Source: Hedera helix (lineage: Eukaryota; Streptophyta; Magnoliopsida; Apiales; Araliaceae). Taken from it: a stretch of 64,000 bases of DNA. The translations under genes were made by a program, and so were the position numbers. The stretch covers positions 14,603,001 to 14,667,000 of the forward strand of contig OX359273.1 in NCBI GenBank assembly GCA_947179155.2, in the 5' to 3' direction. This document shows, in pieces, positions 55,011 to 64,000 of the stretch. Below the pieces are notes generated by a model. The model was given only the letters and a program-made list of their open reading frames with translations, was not told the DNA's origin and did no database searches. How positions within the stretch are numbered: position 1 is the stretch's first letter; every line of letters starts with the position of its first letter.

Positions 55011-58000
55011 ATAAGAATTCCATCCTCGGAATTACAAATTTAAAATACTCAAAAAGATTCGGATAGTTAGCCCTCATCTTTTCTTCAAGCTCCCACGTAG
55101 CTTCCTCAGCGTTGTGGTGTCTCTAAAGGATTTTGACATAATGTATAACCTTATTCCGTAATTTCTGCTCTTTCCTATCTAGTATCTTGACAGAAATTTC
55201 CTCGTACGATAAGTCTTTCTCGACTTGTATTGGCTCATAGGATATGACATGTTTGTAGTCTGGCTTATATGGTCGCAACACTGATACGTGAAACACATTG
55301 TGAATATGCTCCAGTTCAGGAGGTAAAGCTATCTCGTACGCCACTTCACCCACTCTCTTTAATATCTCGAACAGTCCTATGAACCTCGGACTCAGCTTCC
55401 CTTTCTTTCCAAATCTGATCTTCCTTTTCCAGGGAGATACCTTCATGAATACAAAACTCCCTACTTCGAAGTCTCGCTTCTGTCGATGTAAATTAGCGTA
55501 TTTCTTCTGACGGTCTTGAGCTGCTACTAGCCGAGCTCTTATTACCTTGATAATTTCTACCCTCTGTTGAACCAATTATGGCCCCAACAGTCGGCGTTCT
55601 CCTACCTCGTCCCAACATAGAGGTGTTCTGCATTTTCTGCCATACAATGCTTCGTAAGGCGGCATGTCTATGCTTGCATGATAACTGTTGTTGTATGCAA
55701 ACTCAACTAGTGGTAGATGGTTTTCCCAACTGCCCTTGAAATCCATCACGCAGGCCTTGAGCATGTCTTCCAATGTCTGTATTGTTCTTTCACTTTGCCC
55801 ATCTGTATGCGAATGATACGCTGTACTCATTCTTAACTGTGTCCCCAATCTCTCCTGAAGACCTCTCTAAAATTTTGACGTGAAGTGCGGATCTCTGTCT
55901 GACACAATCGATATCGGCACCCCATGTCTCGAAACTATCTCCTTGATGTACAGTTTAGCCAATTGATCTAAACTGAACTTAATCTTGATCGGCAAAAAGT
56001 GCGCTGACTTTGTTAGTCGATCCACAATTACCCATATTGCGTCATATCCCTTTTGGGTTGCTGGAAGTCCTACCATAAAATCCATTGTAATATGCTCCCA
56101 TTTCCACTCAGGAATTTCTAATGGCTGTAGTAATCCACTTGGTCTCTGATGTTCGGCCTTTACCCTTTGACAAGTTAGGCATCGGCTGACACATTCTGCA
56201 ACCTCCCTTTTTAAATTCGGTCACCAAAAATGTTGACGCAGATCTTGATACATCTTCGTACTTCCCGAATGTATCGAGTATCTCGTACTGTTGGCCTCTT
56301 GCAAAATCTCCTCTCGTAATTCAGGTACTTGCGGTACCCAAAAACGATTTTCAAATCTTAGCAATCTCATGCTATCCTCCTTAAATTTGACCTTTTCTCC
56401 TTCGGTCATTCGCATCCTTATTCTGACTCATTCTTCATCTTTGTCTTGAGCCTCTTTCACCCATTCTAACAGGGTTGGGCTTGCTTCCACTTCCATTGAC
56501 TCATTTGGATTTCTCACCTCCAACTGCATTCGAGCCATCTCTTGAACCAATTGTTCCTGATCTGTCAGTATGAACAATTTCTCCTTGCTCTTTCTACTTA
56601 GAGCATCTGCTACTACGTTGGCCTTACCGGGATGGTATACATTTTCACAATTGTAGTCTTTGATCAATTCTAACCATCTCCGTTGCCTTATATTCAACTC
56701 CTTCTGTGTGAAGATATACTTCAGACTCTTATGGTCTGTGAATATCTCACATTTCTCTCCATACAAATAATGTCCCCAAATTTTAAGGGCAAACAATACC
56801 GTTGCCAGCTCCAAGTCGTGGGTAAGGTATCCCTTCTCGTAATCCTTCAACTATCTGGACGCATACACAACGGCCTTGCCGTTTTGCATAAGCACACAGC
56901 CAAGTCCCTTGTGCGATGCATCACTGTAGACCGTAAAACCTCCCGTATCGTCCGGTAAAGTCAATACAGGTGCTTCACTAAGTATTTTCTTTAGCTCCTG
57001 AAAACTTTCCTCACACTTCTCCGTCCATACATATTTCACCGTCTTCCTTATTAAATTGGTCAACGGTGTTGCTATATTTGAAAAATCTTGACTGAATCTC
57101 CGATAGTAACCCGCTAATCCTAAGAAACTTCTAACCTCCGTCGGCGTCCTTGGTTGTTCCCAATTTATCACTGCATCAACCTTTGATGGATCCATTGAAA
57201 CTCCCTCCTTGTCAATAACATGACCTAAAAATTGAACTCTCTCCAACCAGAATTCACACTTCGAAAACTTAGCGTACAACTGCGCCTTCCGTAAAATCTC
57301 CAATGCCAATCTTAGGTGTTCAGCATGCTCCTCCTCCGTTTTAGAGTAAACCAAAATATAGTCAATGAACACAACAACAAATTTATCCAAGTACTGCCTG
57401 AATATTCTATTCATCGTGTCCATAAATGCGACTAGCGTATTCGTTAGTCCGAACGACATCACCAGAAACTCATAATGCCCATATCGAGTTCTGAATCCCG
57501 TCTTGACTTTCAACTGATGATAACCAGTCCTCAAGTCAATCTTTGAAAAGTACTTCGCCCCTTTCAATTGATCGAAAATATCTTTAATTCGTGGCAACGG
57601 GTACTTGTTATTAATTGTTACCTTATTCAACTCTTTATAATCCAAACACAGTCTCATCGATCCATCCTTTTTCTTTACAAACAACACAGGTGCTCCCCAT
57701 GGGGAAACACTTGGCTGAATGTACTTATTATCCAATAACTCCAGCAATTGAATCATTAAGTCCTTCATTTCTACCGGGGCCATCCTATATGGTGCCTTCG
57801 ATATTGGTGTTGTCCCCGATACCAAATCGATTACGAATTCTATCTCCCTATCTAGCGGTAAACCTGACAGTTCATCTGGGAATACGTCCATGAACTCCCT
57901 AACTACTGGTATTTGCTCCATCTCGGGATTTACCATTTGTGTATCCACTACATGAGCCAAATATCCTACATAACTTTTCTTTAACAGTTTCTTGGCCTGC

Positions 58001-59558
58001 ATCATCGTCAGACATGTTGATTGTCTAGACGACTTGCTGCCATAAAATATGACCTTAGACTTGTTCGGTGTCTTAAGGTGTATACACTTCTTTTTATAAT
58101 CAATTACCGCTCCGTGGTTAAACAACCAATCCATTCCAAGTATAACGTCAAACTCCCCCAAACGTATCGGAATTAAATTCACATTCAGTTTCTGACCCCT
58201 GATTTCAGCACAACAATTTCTATGTATATACACTACAGGAATCACTTCTTTATTTGCAACTTCTATTTTCATTAGGTTATCTAATTTTTCTCTAGGCAAT
58301 TCTAACCGTCTAGCGAATTCATCAGACACAAATAAACAGGTAGCACCCGAATCAAACAATGCATATGCATTTATATCATTGATTGGAATAATACCTGACA
58401 CCACGTCTTTTGATTCAACGGGGTCCTGTACCGTCATGTTGAAAGTCCGTGCCGTTGGTTTGTTCTGTGGCACGGGCCTCCAATGGTAAGTTTGTTGTTG
58501 TTGCTTCCCTTATAGCCCGAATTCCCTCTAGTATTCTTTCTCTTTGGACAATCCTTCAACTGATGGTCCATTGCTCCACATGAGAAACATCCCTTCCTCT
58601 TAGGTGTGGGACAATTAGGAGCGACGTGCCCCTCTTGCCCACAGTTTTAGCAGACTTTCTTCCCTCTCATACATTCCCCCGCGTGATTCTTCCCGCAGTT
58701 ACTGCACTTGTTACCCTTCTTCTGTTCACTTCCTTGGGGTGTCCCTGAACTGTTGCTCCACTTGCGCTTGTTGGAGTTGCTACCCCCACTGCTGTTATTT
58801 TCTCAGTTTCCTTCGTCACCCTTCTTCTTATTACGTTCCTGGTTATGTTTGTTGAGGGCCTCATTTCCCCCTTCAGCTATTATTGATTTCTCCAGTAACG
58901 TTGCGAAGTTGGTAATCTGTAGTACGGCTACCTGACCGTAAACCCACGGTTTCAGCCCCTGCTCAAACCTTCTTGATCTCTTTGCTTCAGTGTCCACCTA
59001 GTGTGGAGCAAATCTTGCCAATTCGTTGAACTTGGCAGAATAATTGGTTACTGTCATACTACCTTGCTTAAGCTCCAGGAATTTGACTTCCATCCTAGCT
59101 TGTGTACTTTCTGGGAAGTAGTTCTCCAAGAACACTTCCTTAAATCGCGCCCACGTGATCGTTCCCTCCCCTGCTCTACTCTTGTTGGCCTTCCACCAGT
59201 GGCTGGCCTCCCCTTTCATCATAAAGGTAGCAAATGAGGTCATTTGCTCCTCCGCGACTCGTGCGACCTCAAAGACTTTTTCTATCTCCTCTAACCAGGT
59301 ATGCGCTTCTACAGGATCCGTGGTCCCTCTAAATTCGGGTGGTCCTATTATTTTGAAATCCTTAAAACTTGCTAGTGGAACGACAGGGTTTGGTGCTCCA
59401 GTAGCTTCTGCGTTGCGTCCGCGGAATGCTCCCATTAGCATTTCCACAAACTCTTGGACTGGGTTTGGCTGTGCCCCACCCTCGCGGTTAACTGACTCTT
59501 CAAGTGGTGGTGGTGGTGGTGGTGATGGTAGTCGTTGATTTCTTCTCTGTGGCGGCAT
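55009..59558 (-). pseudogene. RE4 gag-pol, broken
   Basis: It is homologous to RE1 gag-pol along its whole length. The ATG at 59558 starts MPPQRRNQR, preceded by acceptor-like TTATACAG. Gag keeps the capsid-like region and three knuckles (58570-58710). Protease has DSGA in the 540-codon open stretch 56851-58473. RT, RNase H, integrase and a chromodomain-like end (EEATWELEEKM) follow. Stops interrupt it near 58995 (TAG for Gln), in the second knuckle (TAA), near 56848, 56420, 56218, 55860 and 55560, with frameshifts near 58810 and 58480. RT reads FIDY instead of FIDD (codon 57358-57360), losing a catalytic Asp, and lacks a few residues after HQLKV. Several stops fit C-to-T or G-to-A change, typical of methylated, silenced copies. 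Confidence 0.93.
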
Positions 59559-59910
59559 TTTCTGTATAAGGAAAATTTAATTTATTAAAGTTGTTTCAAT
59601 CTTTTTACTTTCGTTTTGTAGTTTAAGTGATTTAAACTAAAGCACAAATAATCATCTCGACACATATAAACATAAACGAAAATGCATTTATATTCATATG
59701 CTAAAACACAGTGCATGGCACTTTACATCGAAAGCATACTGCTATAAATGCTTCTAATCCCGACCGTTAAAACAAAAGACGGGATCTAACATAAACATAT
59801 CCCACAACTTCATAGAGTTTGGATTTACAACTTACTAACCCTCTATCAAAACAAAAGTTGGGTTTCTACTGCATCTATGTACATACAACATAAATAAAGA
59901 AAATAATACA
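59559..59910 (-). other. RE4 gag-ORF1 spacer with two hairpins
   Basis: On the sense strand, stems AACCC/GGGTT (59837-59864) and ATCCCG/CGGGAT (59757-59785) enclose loops with CTTTTGTTTT. They match in position and loop the three hairpins of RE1 (24746-24893). Confidence 0.65.
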
Positions 59911-60768
59911 CTAGCGGCGCATCCCTCGATGAAAAGCATCATAGTACTCCTCATCTCCGATAGCCCTGACCACGCCCCTGCTAATGGTGTGCAAGGTCTG
60001 GCCCTCCTTAGCAGGGTAATAGTGCACCCTACTCTGGAATCTACCAAAGGATGAGCGATAGACATAACTGAACCTATCTATCCTCACCCTCTTCTCCCTG
60101 ACCTCATCCTCCAGCTCTAGCATCTGCCCGTGAGCTGCATCCCTCTGGATCTCCATGTCTATTCTGTCCTCTATCGCCTCCTGCCAGTGGGCACGAATGG
60201 CGGCTTTCTCTGCCTGAACCTGCTGAACCTTCAGCTCAGCCTCGGCTAACCTAGTCTCAGCCACTGTCAACTTAGCCTGCAGCTCCACATCCTGATCTAT
60301 GAGCTGACGAGTTAGCACTGCAAAGTGCTCCACCGAATCCTCATACCCCTGTACTTGATCCTCCAGTCCTACGATCCTCTCTTTCAGCTCCGTGTTCTCG
60401 CCAAAGAACTGGTAAGCTGCATCGTTGTACTGATCTTCCATATGTTGGTGGGTCAGATTCTGCTCCTCTAAATGCTGGACCCTTGCCTCCAGCTCCTCGT
60501 TCCTAGTAGTCAATCCCTCTATGATGTCAGCAGTAGTAGTGCCCATGCCATCAGCTAACTCATCCTCCTCAGACTCATCAGACTCTGCCTCCTCCTTACT
60601 GTAAGGCTTCATCACACCGCCCCAGACGGGCTCCACGCGGTCTCCCTCCTCGGGATCTGACTCTGGCTCCTCAACTGGTGCAACCACATGTGGCTGTGCG
60701 GTATCCATATGGATATCCGTATAAATCACCTCATCCACATCAGTACTCAACTGTCCTATCTCCGACAT
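59911..60768 (-). CDS. ORF1: accessory acidic/coiled-coil protein of RE4
   Basis: The 285-aa intact frame is homologous to RE1 ORF1. Its acidic N-terminal part (EEPESDPEEGD, SDESEEDELADGMGTT) is followed by a long heptad-rich stretch (LEARVQHLEEQN, ENTELKERIVGLEDQVQGYE, and on to about residue 220) and a C-terminal region containing Arg. The start ATG at 60768 is preceded by TGTAG-G, the same acceptor-like context as in RE1. The frame is open although gag-pol in the same element is dead; given its length this may be chance. No known domain is recognised. Confidence 0.7.
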   Translation of the reverse strand: MSEIGQLSTDVDEVIYTDIHMDTAQPHVVAPVEEPESDPEEGDRVEPVWGGVMKPYSKEEAESDESEEDELADGMGTTTADIIEGLTTRNEELEARVQHLEEQNLTHQHMEDQYNDAAYQFFGENTELKERIVGLEDQVQGYEDSVEHFAVLTRQLIDQDVELQAKLTVAETRLAEAELKVQQVQAEKAAIRAHWQEAIEDRIDMEIQRDAAHGQMLELEDEVREKRVRIDRFSYVYRSSFGRFQSRVHYYPAKEGQTLHTISRGVVRAIGDEEYYDAFHRGMRR

Positions 60769-60997
60769 CCTACAATCATGAAAAATAACACATGTCAGTA
60801 CAGAAATAAAATATATTCATTGATGAAATGAAATGATATTTTATCATGTACATCACGGCTCGATGGATTTTCTCAATCCACTTCCAAAAATATACAATAT
60901 GATGAATCTCCCTGATTCATCTCCTAACGCACTCGATATGAGTTTAATACTATGGTTATAACTTAGGTTTCATAAATCCTAACATTTCTAACCTACA

Positions 60998-61009
60998 GCT
61001 CTGATACCA
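60998..61009 (-). other. RE4 primer-binding site
   Basis: TGGTATCAGAGC on the minus strand, three bases from the 5' LTR end, matches the initiator tRNA-Met complement. Confidence 0.9.
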
Positions 61010-62216
61010 ACATGTGACGACCCCAAATTCGGGTTCTTTAACCTCGGGTTTGGTTCTCACTGTACAATACTTAACAACAATGAAATACATACATTGTATT
61101 CAAACTACACGGAATAATAAAAAAGGTTCCTTCTCAAAAGGCTACACTTCCCAAGGTCTATTAACCTTAATCGTAACATTACATATCGTAAGGGAAATAC
61201 AAAAGATTTACAACAGTAATTACATAACAGTAATTTAAACTAGCATGCATCTACTAAAACTAAGCATTCCCTTTCCCCTTGCCTTTGTCCGATTTAGAGC
61301 TTTCGGGATTAGCTGAAATATAGTCATGATATAGCAAGAATGAGCAACTAAATGACTCAGCAAGTTTATAAACAACAATCATAAGATATATCATGATGAA
61401 GGGAAATAACTTCAGGGTTTTCAACAATAACAATTGCGAAAGATATCAAGAATCAATGTTCAATAAAAGATTGGATTGACTATTTACTGCTGAGTGGTCT
61501 TTAATGACCGTGAACTACTAATAAGGTAAAACAGACATACAATGTCTGACTCCTTGTTAAAAATAACGGGACACTCGAGGGGATCAGTCCTCTTATGTCC
61601 TATGTATATGCATCACATTTAGATTTCTTGTGCGTTTTCGGTTTCCCGACAAATAAAAATCCCCCTTTAACTAAGGTTGTTCTTTCTCAGTCTTACTGTA
61701 AGAATCCGCACCAACCAATGGTTTGGATAAGCTTTTATAATATTCAATTAAATGAATTTAAACATGCATTTGTCTAGCTGAAAAAATTAGCTTAGACATT
61801 CTTAAACAGTTGTAAAAGCACTATATGCTAATACAATAATCAATAACGATGTGAAATAATTTTTGATAATTAGTTCACTCAAAGGTCTGTCAAATAACTA
61901 TGAGTGTAGAATATTTGCTCAACAATAATTGAAATGTATCTACGGTTGAAGAATATCTGCAATAGTAAATACAAGTTAAGGGGTAGAAAACTTGTCTCGT
62001 GCGTCTTCTACGGCTAACCAACTTAATTTAACAATCATTGAACGGACCTAACAATTAAATCAGTTTGATCTTAAATTAGTATCATATACTTGTAAGTATG
62101 ATGACCTTTATAACTCTTACGAACCACATAATTGAATAATTATGGGTATTTAAACACTTAGATAATATTTCATACACGAAGAACCTATATTAACTATTTA
62201 ATATAGTTCAAACAAT

Positions 62217-62850
62217 TATCTAATATTATTAACAATTTAATAATATTTTATTAGCATTGTAGTATTATTCATCATTTAATAATACCTTATAAATCTTCTA
62301 AGATTAACTAATATTATTAGTCTTTTAATAATATTTTATTTATTATCTAATATTATTAACTATTTAATAATATTTTATTAAGTGTTTAATACTATTAATC
62401 GTTTAATAATATTTTAATCATTATCTAATATTATTAATCATTTAATAATATTTTATTAAGTATCTAACATTATTAAACATTTAATAATATTTTATTAATT
62501 ATCTAATATTATTAACTGTTTAATAATATTTTATTAAGTATCTAATATTATTAATCATTTAATAATATTTTATTCATTATCTAATATTATTAATCATTTA
62601 ATAATATTTTATTAATCATCTAATATTATTAATCATGTAATAATATTTTATTAGACTTCTAATATTATTAATCATTTTAATAATATTTTATTAGTTGTCT
62701 AATATTATTAATCATTTAATAATATTTTATTAACTATATAATATTATTAACTATTTAATAATATTTTATTCATTATCTAATATTATTAATCATTTAATAA
62801 TATTTTATTAATTATCTAATATTATTAACTATTTAATAATATTTTATTAA
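62217..62850. repeat. 39-bp AT-rich tandem array in the RE4 5' LTR
   Basis: About 16 copies based on TAATATTATTAATCATTTAA plus TAATATTTTATTA. It has the same period and facing arms as the L5 array but a different variable part. Confidence 0.85.
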
Positions 62851-63576
62851 TTACATTACCTTTTATTTATTACTTAATAAATATTTAGTGACTATCTCTT
62901 TTCATTTTAATTATTATTTAATATTAATTAAATAGTAATTAATCACCTTCATGACTCTTAATTATTATTTAATATCCACATAATAAATAATTATATATTT
63001 TCCTTTTATTTTGTCCCAAATTAATTATATTAATTTTAAAATATTTTTACCCATTTTGATGACAATTGATTTGAACCGACCCGTTTAAAACTAACCGACC
63101 CGAAATTAAAAAAAATCTGTCGGTGAACAGTAACTAGGGCCCCGACCCTCTAATTAACAAAGGGAAGAGGGCCCCGACCCTTGAGTGATAGAATCTGCCA
63201 AAATGTCACTTTCAGATTTTTCAACTTTTGCTCCTTTGATTAAAACTTGAATAAAATGAAATCTATAAATCCAAATGACCTCAAATTGGTCTTGTTGGAT
63301 TCCTATCTTCTTGAACTATAATATTCCATCATTTAAACACATTTTTAGATATGTAAAGATCACGAAAAATGGGCTCAAAGTGGATTATTGTGCATTAGGG
63401 TTTTAAAATGACATGTTTTGCAGTAAAAGTCATAACTTCTTCATTTTTTCATATTTTTGAGAGGTTCAAGTTGGGTTTTCTTTAAAACTCATAGATATAA
63501 CTTTATAGCCATAGAAATCATTTTTCCGACTTGTACATTTCAAATTACAACATTAAACATTTCATGCTTCGTTAAG

Positions 63577-63592
63577 GTTTTACCGGTAAAAC
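63577..63592. repeat. 16-bp perfect palindrome in the RE4 5' LTR
   Basis: GTTTTACCGGTAAAAC equals its own reverse complement. L5 has GTTTTACCGGTAAA at 53151-53164. RE5 and L2 have TTTTACGGACA at the equivalent place. Confidence 0.8.
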
Positions 63593-64000
63593 GTGTTATG
63601 AACTTTTCTACAACTTTAATGCATTTCTCACATACCAAATCATGTTATAAACACATAGATCTATGAATATACATATATTACATAGATAAATACATCTAGA
63701 CCATCAAAACAAGTTTTGATCGGTTAAAAATAGATTTTAACCGATCAAAAGCTATCTAGACTACAAAAATGAAAGAAGAAGAGGTTTATAGCACTTTTAA
63801 ACCTTTAGGTTTTATTTGCTCTTATTCTCCTTCTACTGAAGTATGTTGTGTAGCTTGAGGACATTCACCAAGACCTTCTCTAGCTTTTTCTCACAACTCA
63901 CAAGTGTATTATCTAACAAATGTTCTCTCTAATTTTCTCTAGAAAATGACTAACAAATGAACTAACAACCAAAACAAGTGTGTAGAGCATTCTATTTATA

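Larger units (their letters stand above)
40386..64000 (-). mobile_element. RE4: Ty3/Gypsy element related to RE1 (decayed, partial)
   Basis: It reads right to left. The 3' LTR starts at 54997 and ends at 40386, split by RE5 and L5. The interior is 54998-61012 (6015 bp). The 5' LTR begins at 61013 and leaves the window. Order on the sense strand: primer site, accessory ORF1, gag-pol, polypurine tract. Gag-pol is clearly related to RE1 but broken. From the LTR pieces, the full LTR should be about 3.7 kb, ending near position 64745. Confidence 0.92.
61013..64000 (-). mobile_element. RE4 5' LTR (partial, runs off window)
   Basis: From its sense-strand end (61013) toward its start it has the conserved motif (61334-61364), an acceptor-like site (61313), the AT array (62217-62850), a GC block with paired GGGCCCCGACCC repeats (63137-63182), palindrome GTTTTACCGGTAAAAC (63577-63592), the 16-bp inverted repeat (63714-63750), a GA/CT-rich leader, and TATAAATAG at the window edge. 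The upstream U3 (about 745 bp) lies outside. No genes are present. Confidence 0.88.

Noticed and set aside
1..64000. tRNA or rRNA genes
   Set aside because: The TGGTATCA matches are primer-binding sites next to LTRs; no cloverleaf or rRNA sequence was seen.

Overview
The window is plant nuclear DNA, most likely from an angiosperm with a repeat-rich genome. It is AT-rich, has no operons, tRNA, rRNA or recognisable host gene, and consists almost entirely of LTR retrotransposons inserted into one another. The only intact protein-coding sequences belong to transposons. I named the elements RE1-RE5 (elements with two LTRs) and L1-L5 (solo or partial LTRs).

Left block (1-34234). An old LTR (L2, 758-3350 and 33629-34234) was cut on its left by another LTR (L1, 1-757) and split by RE2. 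RE2 is a minus-strand LTR element without coding capacity (3351-33628, target duplication TAGAT). RE2 then received a Ty1/Copia element in its internal region (RE3, 8157-17726, duplication TTGCT, gag-pol decayed). Its 5' LTR received a young, apparently intact Ty3/Gypsy chromovirus of Tekay/Del type (RE1, 19780-33592, duplication TTATC, two 3899-bp LTRs with only about twenty differences by eye).

Middle (34235-40385). This holds an unassigned stretch with an isolated promoter-like sequence, a plus-strand LTR fragment (L3), and a solo LTR (L4, 36697-40368, duplication GACTC) inserted in L3.

Right block (40386-64000). RE4 is a minus-strand Gypsy element related to RE1. Its gag-pol is broken and its reverse transcriptase has lost a catalytic Asp, but its accessory ORF is intact; its 5' LTR runs off the window. 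Its 3' LTR contains RE5, a second coding-less element (40530-49381, duplication CAAGG), and a chimeric LTR piece (L5).

How the parts work together: RE1 encodes gag, protease, RT, RNase H and integrase in one 1513-aa ORF, plus an extra coiled-coil ORF before gag that RE4 shares. RE2 and RE5 have the same kind of LTR ends and primer-binding site but no proteins, so they are probably mobilised in trans. Points that stand out: (i) several LTR families seem to carry a 1.4-2.5 kb intron inside the LTR, with a shared donor (AAG before GTATAA or GTAATG) and an acceptor just after a sequence motif found in all seven Gypsy-type LTR families whose ends lie in the window; (ii) several sets of tandem hairpins have compensating stem changes, notably between ORF1 and gag in RE1 and RE4 and in the non-coding interior of RE5 and RE2; (iii) arrays of palindromes occur in nearly every LTR.
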